Assembly: GCA_037481615.1 (NCBI GenBank)
Contig: JBBFLI010000019.1
Source: SpSt-501 sp037481615
GTDB taxonomy: Bacteria; Desulfobacterota; Desulfobacteria; Desulfobacterales; SpSt-501
Direction: 5' to 3' (one strand)
DNA length: 64,000 bases
The stretch's first letter is position 1. Each line of letters begins with the position of its first letter. Shown here in pieces: positions 1-7,882 of the stretch. The translations under genes and the position numbers were made by a program. The notes under the pieces are model-generated. The model saw nothing but the letters and a program-made list of their open reading frames with translations. It had not been told where the DNA came from and ran no database searches.

Positions 1-208
1 GGTGTTCTATTTGCCAGCCTACTGTCCGGAACTCAATCCGGATGAATCCCTCAACAATGATCTGAAAAGTGGTGTTTACGGAACCCAAGCCGTCCGCACC
101 CGGCCTGAGCTAACCAAGAAGGCAGTATCTCATTTGAGAGCACTGCAAAAGCAACCTCAACAAGTAAAAAAGTTCTTCAAACACCCAAAAGTGGCTTATG
201 CGGCCTAG
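1..208 (+). CDS. IS630-family transposase, 3' fragment (5' end outside window)
   Basis: The reading frame is open from the first bases of the window, so the gene begins upstream. The visible 68 residues contain a LPAYCPELNPDE motif followed by N, typical of the C-terminal end of IS630/Tc1-like DDE transposases; the E of NPDE is the expected last catalytic acid. The tail (PQQVKKFFKHPKVAYAA) is also IS630-like. Only the 3' end is present, so whether the full element is intact cannot be judged. It converges on the deacetylase gene of the exosortase operon and marks the left limit of that operon. Confidence 0.85.
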   Translation, partial: VFYLPAYCPELNPDESLNNDLKSGVYGTQAVRTRPELTKKAVSHLRALQKQPQQVKKFFKHPKVAYAA

Positions 209-270
209 TTGCCCTATTTGATTGCCGGTTTAATAATATCTGTTGGCGGGATAGCTAAAATTTGACTTGC
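209..270. mobile_element. Probable right end of the IS630 element
   Basis: AT-rich bases between the transposase stop and the GC-rich body of the deacetylase gene. The composition changes abruptly near 270-300. The element's terminal repeat probably lies here, but its partner is outside the window, so the boundary is inferred. The last codons of the deacetylase (230 to about 285) fall in this AT-rich stretch. Confidence 0.45.
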
Positions 271-1228
271 CCACCTGAAATAGCGAGGAGCCTAAATTAT
301 TCAAATAGTCGCGGCACGTCGTAAAACGGCAATCCCCGAACCCTTCGATCATTTTCCTCAGCCTCCCCTCGGTTTTCGTGAGATTCGTGTAGTGCTTGAA
401 GCGGGCGGCCGCCGAAGCCTGCCGGAGGCGGGGCTGGCCGGGGTCGATCTCCCAGGGGTGCACGTAGAACAGGTAGGCGCCGTCGCGTTTGAGGATGGAC
501 CGCACGCCCTTGCGGAAAACCCCGAACGGCATGAGGCGGAAGTAGGCGCCGCCGGACCACGGCAAAACGAACCCGGCTGTGGCGGTTTTCGTTGCCCGGC
601 TTGAGGCTTGAGGCTTCAAGCCGGGAAGGTCGACGCAAATATTGCTTAGGGGCAGTTCGAAAAAATTTTCGAAGATCTCGTAGGCGATGCCGGCTCTGGG
701 CCGGCCGTTGAGGGTGATCCTGCCGTAGCGGCCGTGCAGGCCGAAGGAGTTGTAGCTGGAATCGTACCGGTAGCCGGCCTCCCGGGCGAGGGCGAGCACG
801 CGGTCGTCCACCGAGAAGTTCGGCGCCCGGAAGCCCGCGACCTCGGAGCCGGTAATGTCCTCCAGCAGCCGCTTGCTGCCGGCAAGATCCTCTCTCAGCT
901 CCGCGTCCGAAAGCGCTCCGCACATCCGGTGGCTGCTGCCGTGGGAAGCCACCTCGTGGCCCCGGGCGGCGATTTCGCGCACGAGGCGGGGCAGCCGCCG
1001 GGCGACCCAGCCGAGCACAAAGAAGGTGCATGAAAAGGGTGAACGGGCCCGGGGGGTGGAGGCCGGGGAGCCGAAAGGCTTGAAGGAATCAAACAGGTCC
1101 AGCAGGCGGTTGACGTTGGCCTCCACGCGCGGCTCGAGGCGGTCCCAAACCGCAGCCGGGGCCCAGGGCCGCAGGTTCTCCACCTGGAACCAGTCTTCGA
1201 CATCGACGGTGATGAGAAAACAATTCAC
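230..1228 (-). CDS. Polysaccharide deacetylase, exosortase-system type (NodB + DUF3473)
   Basis: A 332-residue carbohydrate esterase family 4 protein, expected to de-N-acetylate EPS in the cytoplasm or periplasm. The frame is open far upstream, but homology begins at a GTG (1228), giving MNCFLITVDVEDW, the usual start of the XrtA-associated family. DVED (residues 9-12) and GHEVASHGSSH (90-100) supply the metal-binding Asp/His set. The C-terminal part (about 180-315) resembles DUF3473 with a YVHPWEIDP motif. A Pro/Ser-rich stretch near residues 50-66 looks like an insertion before the TFFVLGW strand. The last roughly 18 residues (after RDYLNNLG) are encoded by AT-rich DNA next to the IS630 end and may be element-derived. 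Last gene of the operon, 59 bp after the exosortase. Confidence 0.9.
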   Translation of the reverse strand: MNCFLITVDVEDWFQVENLRPWAPAAVWDRLEPRVEANVNRLLDLFDSFKPFGSPASTPRARSPFSCTFFVLGWVARRLPRLVREIAARGHEVASHGSSHRMCGALSDAELREDLAGSKRLLEDITGSEVAGFRAPNFSVDDRVLALAREAGYRYDSSYNSFGLHGRYGRITLNGRPRAGIAYEIFENFFELPLSNICVDLPGLKPQASSRATKTATAGFVLPWSGGAYFRLMPFGVFRKGVRSILKRDGAYLFYVHPWEIDPGQPRLRQASAAARFKHYTNLTKTEGRLRKMIEGFGDCRFTTCRDYLNNLGSSLFQVGKSNFSYPANRYY

Positions 1229-1287
1229 GGGTTTCGAGGGGAGGACCGAAAACACGGCCGGCGGGGAAAAGCAGGCACAGGGCTTCT

Positions 1288-2166
1288 TCAGCCTGGGGCG
1301 GTCGCGTGCGGCCGAGCGCCGGCGCCCGCTTTCTTCCCGGCCCGGCTTAAAACGGTTTGGACCAGGAGCAGCAGGGCGATGCCGGCGACGAAGACGACCC
1401 AGCCCGAGAAGTCGTGCAGGAAGCCGCGGGCCACCTCGCCGCCCCAGAGACTGGCGAGAACGGCCGTGGCGGTCAGCCGCACGATGTTGACGGCGACGGC
1501 GATCGGGAAGGCCGCGAAAAAGAGCGCCCAGCGCTTCCACCCCTCCTTGTTCATCAGGAACCCCAGGCCGACCGCCAGCCCCAGGATGTTGACCAGCGAG
1601 CGCAGCCCCGAGCAGGCGTCCACAACCTCGAGGGAGGTATCCGCCAGGTGCAGCACGTTGCCCTCGCGCAGGATCGAGATGCCGAGGAGCCGGACCAGAT
1701 TCTCGGTGAGCGCCGAGGCGAAGAGCTGCATCGGGAAGGCGATGCGGTTCCAGATGATCGCCGGCAGGGGGATCATGAAGATCAGGTACACAAACGGCAG
1801 CCAGAGGATGCGGGTCCAGCGTCTGCCAAAGAGAAAGAGCGAGATGCCGAAGAGCACCACGATCATCGAGGTGCGCTGCAGGAAGTACTCCGAGCCCACC
1901 TTGGCGATGAAGAGCTGCAAGAGCCCCAGGACGATGAGGAGCAGCCCCCCGTTGGAAGGCTGGGGGGCCGCCGCGGCGAGTTCGTCCCGCACCCACCAGA
2001 TCATGAACGCGGCCACGAAGGGGATGAAGTAGCCCTGGGAGTAGTTCGGGTTCTTCTCCCAATCCTCGGCCAGGGTCAGGAGGAAGGGGTAGTACAGTCC
2101 GAGAAAAGCGAGAAGAAGAACCCCGAGCTGAACATGGACCGCCTGGAATTTCATTCTGGATGTCAT
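1288..2166 (-). CDS. Exosortase (EpsH family transpeptidase)
   Basis: A 292-residue polytopic inner-membrane protein. It is predicted to cleave PEP-CTERM sorting signals and attach the exported protein to an envelope glycan or lipid. The three family signatures are present: Cys185 in VDACSGLRS, Arg230 in VNIVRLT and His251 in FLHDFSGW, the proposed Cys/Arg/His catalytic set. About eight hydrophobic segments are visible. The start is the ATG at 2166 (MTSRMKF); the frame is open further upstream but that extension is charged and Gly/Pro-rich. Unlike the fused XrtA arrangement in some proteobacteria, EpsI is a separate upstream gene here. A matching VPEPAT substrate is encoded at 52456. Confidence 0.95.
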   Translation of the reverse strand: MTSRMKFQAVHVQLGVLLLAFLGLYYPFLLTLAEDWEKNPNYSQGYFIPFVAAFMIWWVRDELAAAAPQPSNGGLLLIVLGLLQLFIAKVGSEYFLQRTSMIVVLFGISLFLFGRRWTRILWLPFVYLIFMIPLPAIIWNRIAFPMQLFASALTENLVRLLGISILREGNVLHLADTSLEVVDACSGLRSLVNILGLAVGLGFLMNKEGWKRWALFFAAFPIAVAVNIVRLTATAVLASLWGGEVARGFLHDFSGWVVFVAGIALLLLVQTVLSRAGKKAGAGARPHATAPG

Positions 2167-2332
2167 GGCAGGAGAGCCCCGATTCGTTTCCGGCGGGGTC
2201 CAGGGGACAGGGCCTGCAGGCTCCAGCGGGACCCAGGCCGCGGCGCGGGCGCCGTCGCGGAACCCAGCCGGGCCATCGTCTCCCTGTCCCATTCTCCCCG
2301 ACCGGGGTCCCCGGAGGCAGGGTGCGCCGTCG

Positions 2333-2989
2333 TCATGCCCCCGGGATGAAATCAGCGGCCAGGCCCATCACCCGGGCGGCAAAATCGACCATCTCCTGGG
2401 CGAATTTCTCTGGGTCGGCGCCCTTCGGCGGCTGACCGATGATGCGGATGAAGGAGCCGTCGCGGCGCTGTTTCAAGACGGCGTCCGTGACAAGGTAGAT
2501 CTTCTCCCAGTACTCCGAGGCGATGACCCGGCCCCGGTTCTGAAACCAGTACAGGACCAGCTGCTGCTCGCCGCCCTTCTGCACGACGACCCGCTTGATC
2601 GCGCTGCCCCGGAAAGGCTCGGGAACGCCGCTCGGCTGCACGTCCTCCACCGAGGCGATGTTCCAGCCGCCCCCGGGAAGGCAGTTCTGGGGCGAGTGGT
2701 AGCCGCCCGTCACCCCCACGGCGGTGAAGTAGCTGATGTAGAGGTTGACGAGGCCCCCGTGGCGATCGGCATAGTCGTAGCTGATGTAGTCGGCGACCCC
2801 CAGCATCTCGATCACCGGCGCGGAGAAGAAGTTCTTGCCTACGAATTTCCAATCCCCGATCTCGAGGGGGAAACCGCTGAGCGGCTTCTTGAGCGGCGTC
2901 TCCCTCACGGTTTGGGAAAACTGCAGCCCGGCGAAGGTGAGGGCGAACAGGGCAAGGACGACGACGATGCGGCGGGTGGAGATCGTCAT
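2333..2989 (-). CDS. epsI: EpsI family exosortase-associated protein
   Basis: A 218-residue protein with one N-terminal membrane anchor (residues about 8-25, VVVLALFALTFAGLQF) and a periplasmic EpsI domain. Recognisable family features are the IGDWKF motif, YISYDYADRHGG, and YHSPQNCLPGGGW around residue 100, which contains the conserved HxPxxCLPxxGW pattern. EpsI proteins always accompany exosortases and EPS export loci; the biochemical role is unsettled, with a part in EPS or sorting suspected. It precedes the exosortase in the same operon (166 bp gap) and follows the sugar transferase (216 bp gap). Confidence 0.92.
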   Translation of the reverse strand: MTISTRRIVVVLALFALTFAGLQFSQTVRETPLKKPLSGFPLEIGDWKFVGKNFFSAPVIEMLGVADYISYDYADRHGGLVNLYISYFTAVGVTGGYHSPQNCLPGGGWNIASVEDVQPSGVPEPFRGSAIKRVVVQKGGEQQLVLYWFQNRGRVIASEYWEKIYLVTDAVLKQRRDGSFIRIIGQPPKGADPEKFAQEMVDFAARVMGLAADFIPGA

Positions 2990-3205
2990 AAGGGCGTGTG
3001 CCTGATGCGCTTGGGGTTAAAAAACGGCATGCCGTTCACGGCGCAACGCAACGGGGGGCGGGAAACATCCGGTTTGCCCCGGGGAGCCGTTCCCCGCATA
3101 TAGCTCCGCCTTCTCGATTCCACGGGGAGAAGACGGTTATCTGATTGAAACAAAAAGAAATTTATTTGCAGCCGCGCTGCGCTCCGTTTTCCTCGGCCGG
3201 GGTTT

Positions 3206-4603
3206 TCATCTCACCCCGTAGCCGAAGATGAGGATCTTGATGGTCCGCAGCATGACCAGCAGGTCCATGAGGAGCGACATGTTCTTGATATAGAAAAGAT
3301 CGTAGTTCAGCTTTTCGACCGCGTCCCTCACCGAGGCGCCGTAGCCGTAGTTCACCTGCGCCCAGCCGCTGATCCCGGGCTTGACGACGAAGCGCTCACG
3401 GTAGAAAGGAACGATCCCCTCCAACTTTTGCACGAACTCCTCGCGCTCCGGCCGCGGGCCCACGAAGCTCATCTCGCCCTTGAGCACGTTCCAGAGCTGC
3501 GGCAGCTCGTCGATCCGGAACCGGCGCAGCACGCGGCCCACCCGGGTGACGCGCGGGTCATCCGCCTCGGCCCAGACCGGGCCGCTCAGCTTTTCGGCGT
3601 CCCGGACCATGGAGCGGAACTTGTGCATCCGAAAGATCCGGCGCCGCTCCCCCACCCGCGGCTGGGAGTAGAAGACCGGCCCGGGGGAGTCGAGACGGAC
3701 GGCGAGGGCCGTGAGGAGAAAGAGGGGGGCAAGAAGGACGAGCAGCGCCGCCGCCAAAAGCAGATCGACCGAGCGCTTGACGAAACGCCGCGCCCGGGAT
3801 TTCTCGAACCCTTTCGAAAAGATGAGCCAGCTCGGCCTGATGTTCTCGACGAGGAGCTTTCCCGTGAGCATCTCGTAAAAGCTGTTGCCGTCGAGAACCT
3901 CGATCCCCTCCACGCGGCAGCGCAGCAGCTCCCGGGTGGGCAGCGCGCTGCGGTTTTCACGGAAGCCCACCACGATCTTTTCGACCCCGAGCCCCCGGCT
4001 CATCTCGCAGAGCCCTTCGAAATTGTGACGGCAGATGCGGGAGAGGGCCGACGGGCTCTCGGGTCGCAGGTCGTCGACGGTCTCGGGCACCTCCATGGCC
4101 ACGGTGTAGCCGCAGTCGCTTCGTGCGTCGATCTCCCGGCGGATCTTGCCGATGAGATCGCCGGAGCCGAGCAACAGGATCTGCTGGTTGAAGAGCCCGC
4201 GGCTGAGCGCGATTGAATACCCGAAGCGCCAGCAGGCGATCAGGACGATGACGATCCCGGTGCCGGCCATGAAGACCGTGGAGCCGATGACGGTGGCGGG
4301 GAAGACGAAATAGATCACGGCCAGGAGGATCGCCGCCGTACCCAGGGACTGGAGCAGCCGCACGCCGAGTTCCTTCAGGCTGTCGGCGACGGTCATGTCG
4401 TAGAGCTCGTTGTAGTAGAGGCACACCTGGCAGACGGCGGTGATCAGCAAGAGCTTGGCGTAGAAGGCCGGCTCGGCCGAGAGGGCGGCCGGGCCCTGGG
4501 TGGAAAGGGCCGCCGCCCAGACCGAGAGGTAGATGAAGAAACCCTCCCCCAGGACGAAGAAGATGTTGCGGATGGGATAGTATTGTCGGAAAAGGCGAAG
4601 CAT
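3206..4603 (-). CDS. Initiating sugar-phosphate transferase, exosortase-associated (EpsB/WcaJ-like)
   Basis: A 465-residue polyprenyl-phosphate sugar-1-phosphate transferase that loads the first sugar onto undecaprenyl phosphate. The N-terminal part (about 1-250) has four to five membrane helices and a CoA-binding-like region; a further helix at about 275-298 precedes the bacterial sugar transferase domain. Signatures are FYSQPRVGERRRIFRMHKF, RFRIDELPQLWNVLKGEMS and VGPRPERE. The start sequence MLRLFRQYYPIRNIFF fits the PEP-CTERM-associated TIGR03013-type family rather than generic WcaJ. A second, distantly related initiating enzyme is encoded at 54208. GC-rich like the rest of this operon. 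Confidence 0.92.
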   Translation of the reverse strand: MLRLFRQYYPIRNIFFVLGEGFFIYLSVWAAALSTQGPAALSAEPAFYAKLLLITAVCQVCLYYNELYDMTVADSLKELGVRLLQSLGTAAILLAVIYFVFPATVIGSTVFMAGTGIVIVLIACWRFGYSIALSRGLFNQQILLLGSGDLIGKIRREIDARSDCGYTVAMEVPETVDDLRPESPSALSRICRHNFEGLCEMSRGLGVEKIVVGFRENRSALPTRELLRCRVEGIEVLDGNSFYEMLTGKLLVENIRPSWLIFSKGFEKSRARRFVKRSVDLLLAAALLVLLAPLFLLTALAVRLDSPGPVFYSQPRVGERRRIFRMHKFRSMVRDAEKLSGPVWAEADDPRVTRVGRVLRRFRIDELPQLWNVLKGEMSFVGPRPEREEFVQKLEGIVPFYRERFVVKPGISGWAQVNYGYGASVRDAVEKLNYDLFYIKNMSLLMDLLVMLRTIKILIFGYGVR

Positions 4604-4941
4604 CGAAACCAGATTCCCTCGCTGAAGAGGGGTTCATGCTGTCCGGTTCACGGCTTCGGCAAGCTCCCCCTGCCGGCTTGCAGACGGGGCAAATCGGCCG
4701 GAGGCCGCTTCCGCCCCCCCGGGGGGCTCGCAGCGACAATCCCCGCAAGCGATCATGCGTTGACCCTCCCGCGGGGCTTTGGGCTCAACCCCGCCCCCCT
4801 TGCGGGCGCCGGCGCAGGCGAAACCATCCCCCGGCCTCGATCCCGCCGCCATCCCAGCGAGGAAGTTTCATGGCTCCCCCGGACTCCCAAGCCTCCCAGC
4901 CTTCCATAGCCCCGCGTGGGTTGTTCCCTGCCGGGGAAGGA
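4604..4941. other. 338-bp intergenic gap inside the EPS operon, no gene seen
   Basis: Between the tyrosine kinase stop and the sugar transferase start. Short open frames occur on both strands but lack recognisable protein features. There are several GC-rich inverted repeats, for example CGGCCGGAGGCCG near 4697-4709, and C/G homopolymer runs. No convincing riboswitch, promoter or terminator could be identified by eye. Confidence 0.5.
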
Positions 4942-5952
4942 TCAAGCCCGGTAGTAGCGATCGGCGTCGTAGTATTTGCGGTACGCGTAGCGGCGGAACT
5001 CGCGCGGGTTGAACTTGTTGATGACCGTGCCGATCAGCTTGTCGCGGTCCAGGTGAGCCAGGAGTTCCTCGACCAGGTCCATGGGGGTCCCGTATTTCAC
5101 GACCACCAGGATGCCGTCCACCCACTGTGCGATGGCGCTGGTTTCGGGGGCCACGATCGGCGGCGGGGAGTCGAGGATGATGTAGCGGTCCTGATAGCGC
5201 AGCTTGAGCTCTTCGAGCAGGGCCGCCATCCGGGACGAGCTGATGAGCTCGGAGGGGTTGGGCGGCGGCGTCCCCGAAGGCAAGAGGGTGAGCTTTTGCA
5301 CCTCGGTTTTGAGAAGCAGGGGCGCAAGCTCGACCCCGCGCGACAGGTAATCGCTCAGCCCCTTCGCCCCCGCGAAGCCGAAGCGGTTGCAGATGGAAGG
5401 CTTGCGCAGGTCGCAATCCACCAGCAGCACGTGCTCGTCAACGTTCTGGGCGATGGTGATCGCGAGGTTCGCCGCCATGAAGGACTTGCCCTCCCCGGCG
5501 AGGGCGCTGGTCACCAGGATCGTCCGCGGCGGGCGCTTGCCGTTCTGGGGGAAGAGAATCCGCGTGCGCAGGGCCCGGAAGAGCTCCGCCTCCGGCCCCG
5601 TCGGGTTGAGCAGGGATACCAGGTCGGCGTGGACCCGGCCGGAGCCCGGCCGGGCGCTTCGCGAGGGCTTCCGGCCCGGCGGCGTGGACGGCTTCGGCTG
5701 CGGCGGGCCTTCCGAGGGCCGCACCGGCGGGGTGGCGGGTGAGGCCTCCGGCGGTTTGGAGCCGCCGGCATCGATCGGCGAAGCCCCCGGCGGCCGAGCC
5801 GCAGGCGCCGGACGCACGCGGGCCGGGATTGACGGCCCGGGGGCGGGGCCCGGCCGGGTTCCGCCCTTGCGCGCCCCGCCGGCGGGGACACCCGCGGCGG
5901 GAGACCCGGCGCCGTTTTTCGCCTTGCGCAATGCCTTGACTACGATACCCAT
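4942..5952 (-). CDS. XrtA-associated tyrosine autokinase (BY-kinase, Wzc/CapB type)
   Basis: A 336-residue cytoplasmic tyrosine kinase that works with the chain-length protein to control EPS polymerisation and export. The start is the ATG at 5952 (MGIVVKALRKAK) with a GGAAAG ribosome site; the frame is open upstream without homology. Residues about 12-105 are a Pro/Gly/Ala-rich low-complexity linker, longer than usual. The kinase part has Walker A SALAGEGKSF (about residue 148), Walker A' VLLVDCDLRKP and Walker B YIILDSPPP. The C-terminus is a tyrosine cluster (YAYRKYYDADRYYRA) expected to be autophosphorylated. Encoded 77 bp after the chain-length protein, its likely membrane partner. Confidence 0.92.
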   Translation of the reverse strand: MGIVVKALRKAKNGAGSPAAGVPAGGARKGGTRPGPAPGPSIPARVRPAPAARPPGASPIDAGGSKPPEASPATPPVRPSEGPPQPKPSTPPGRKPSRSARPGSGRVHADLVSLLNPTGPEAELFRALRTRILFPQNGKRPPRTILVTSALAGEGKSFMAANLAITIAQNVDEHVLLVDCDLRKPSICNRFGFAGAKGLSDYLSRGVELAPLLLKTEVQKLTLLPSGTPPPNPSELISSSRMAALLEELKLRYQDRYIILDSPPPIVAPETSAIAQWVDGILVVVKYGTPMDLVEELLAHLDRDKLIGTVINKFNPREFRRYAYRKYYDADRYYRA

Positions 5953-6029
5953 GATCTTTCCGTCTTTAACCTGTTCTCGAGCGTTGCGTGGGCCGGGCCG
6001 AAGCAGGGAGCGGCCGGCGCCGCATCGTC

Positions 6030-7724
6030 CTACACGGCCGACTTCAGCAACTCTTTGACCCGTTCGACGGCCGAGGCATCGAGCAGCGTCACGGCCGCCA
6101 GACCGGCCAAAAGCGCCAGGCAGGCCAGGGCGCCGGCCGCGCTCAGCGCGTGGTTCAGCCAAACCAGCACCCGGCGGCGGCGCGGCTGCAGGTGCTCCAC
6201 CTCCGGCATCACCAGGAGGACCGGCAGCGAGAAGCGCATCTGGAGCGCCTCGGGCTTGCGCACCGAGCGGTCGAAGAATTCGAACAGGAACACGACCCCC
6301 GCCCCACCCCCCAGCCCGGCGACGAGGCAGGCGAGGAAGATCATCCGGAGGTCGGGGGAGATCGGCTTTTCCGCCATGCGCGGCGGGTCGAGAATCCGGA
6401 ACTGCTCGCCCTTCTGCGTTTTTTCCATGTTGAGGGCGATGTCCGCCTCGAGCTTGCGGTTGAGGACCGAGCTGTAGGTGGCCTTGATGTTGTCGTAGTC
6501 GCGCTTGAGCAGGAGCAGCTCCTGTTCGCGCTTGGGGGTGTTCTCGACCCGTTTCTGATAGTATTCGATCTGCTCCTGAATCTTGAGGGCCTCGCCCTCG
6601 AGCGCCTTGATGTTGCGCAGGATCGCCTGCTGCTGTCCCAGCAACTCGGCCGCCAGCGGCGGACGGCCGCCCGGTGCGACGGGCGGCGCTGCGGCCGGCG
6701 GCGGTTGGGGCGGCGCGCCCCCTTCGGCCATCTCCTTCTCGAGCGCCTCGATTTTCTTCTTCAACGCGACCACATCGGGATGGCTCTCGGTATACTTGGC
6801 CAGGAGCGCGGCGAGCTGCTGCCGCAGGGCCTCCAGGCCGGCCGGGCCCGTCTCCGGCGGGGCCGGCACCCCCGAGGCGGACGACGGCGGCATCTGCTGG
6901 GCGAACTTGAGCTGGGTTTCGACGATGAGCAGCCGGTTCTTCTCGTCCCGCAGGTTCTGGTGGACCTGCCTCAGCTGCTGCTCCAGGCGATCGAGGACGG
7001 CGAGGTTGCTCGGCAGCTGCTCCGGCAGCTCCCCCATGTTCACCCGGCGGTACTCCTCGAGCGCCTTTTCGACCTCCTCGAGCCGTGCGCGCATCCGGTT
7101 GAGTTCGGCGGACAAAAACTCGCTGGTGCCGGTGGCGACCGTCTGGCGCATCTTGAGGTTCTGGTCGATCACGAAGGTGGCTATGGCGTTGACCACCTGG
7201 TAGGCCTTCCGCGGGTCCGGATCCTCGTAGGAGATCATGAATGCGCTCGCGCGGCTCCCCCCCCGCCGGTTCTTGGTGAACTCCTCGTCGGCGATCTTCA
7301 CGTGGAGGCGGCGGCGCATCTTTTCCACTTTTTCCTCGATGAAAAGATTGCGCTCGGGGCCGTCGGCGAAGAGCTTGAAGCGCTCGATCAGATCCATGAG
7401 ATTGCTGACACTCAGGATCTGCTGGGCGAGAGAGGCGATGCGGGCGTCGATTTCGATCGGCACGGTGGAGTGCACGTACTTGTCCGGGACGCTTTGGGGC
7501 TCGACCAGGATGGTGGATTCGGAGCGGTAGGTGCGCGGCAGGGTCGCGGCCAGGTAAATCCCCGTCAGCATGGCAAGGCAGAAGACGCCGATCAGCAGCC
7601 AGCGGAGCTGCAGCACCCGGCTCAGGATACGGCCGGCGTCGAGCCGAGCGGCTCGGCCGGATCCCTGGGGCGGCCCCATGTCCAGAAGATACGAGAAGTC
7701 GGCCGTGGGGTCGGGGGTGTTCAT
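6030..7724 (-). CDS. Wzz-like EPS chain-length determinant, exosortase-system type
   Basis: A 564-residue inner-membrane polysaccharide co-polymerase. A first membrane helix (about 42-62, WLLIGVFCLAMLTGIYLAA) is followed by the Wzz domain (YRSESTILVEPQSVP), then a long charged, helical coiled-coil periplasmic region (about 170-440) including an Ala/Pro-rich loop near 340-355. A PxxP-type motif (LDPPRMAEKPISP) precedes a second membrane region, and residual hydrophobic segments lie near the C-terminus (about 515-545). It has no kinase domain of its own; the autokinase is the next gene. Fits the PEP-CTERM chain-length family TIGR03007. Confidence 0.92.
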   Translation of the reverse strand: MNTPDPTADFSYLLDMGPPQGSGRAARLDAGRILSRVLQLRWLLIGVFCLAMLTGIYLAATLPRTYRSESTILVEPQSVPDKYVHSTVPIEIDARIASLAQQILSVSNLMDLIERFKLFADGPERNLFIEEKVEKMRRRLHVKIADEEFTKNRRGGSRASAFMISYEDPDPRKAYQVVNAIATFVIDQNLKMRQTVATGTSEFLSAELNRMRARLEEVEKALEEYRRVNMGELPEQLPSNLAVLDRLEQQLRQVHQNLRDEKNRLLIVETQLKFAQQMPPSSASGVPAPPETGPAGLEALRQQLAALLAKYTESHPDVVALKKKIEALEKEMAEGGAPPQPPPAAAPPVAPGGRPPLAAELLGQQQAILRNIKALEGEALKIQEQIEYYQKRVENTPKREQELLLLKRDYDNIKATYSSVLNRKLEADIALNMEKTQKGEQFRILDPPRMAEKPISPDLRMIFLACLVAGLGGGAGVVFLFEFFDRSVRKPEALQMRFSLPVLLVMPEVEHLQPRRRRVLVWLNHALSAAGALACLALLAGLAAVTLLDASAVERVKELLKSAV

Positions 7725-7882
7725 CGAATGCCGCTCACTCCGTTTCGAGGTCGAACCGGCACACGGGCGGCCGGCCCGTGGGCCCGAGGCAGCCCGCGGC
7801 CCGGCCCGCCGGGTGTAGTTTTATGAAAATACTCTCAATTTTATCATTCCTGCCCCAACGAGGCAACGGCGACACCGACCCG

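Noticed and set aside
4604..4941. Cyclic-di-GMP (GEMM) riboswitch in the gap before the tyrosine kinase
   Set aside because: A GGGCAAA-like piece next to a short hairpin occurs around 4687-4709, but the second conserved segment (GACGCAAAGCC-like) and the three-way junction are missing.
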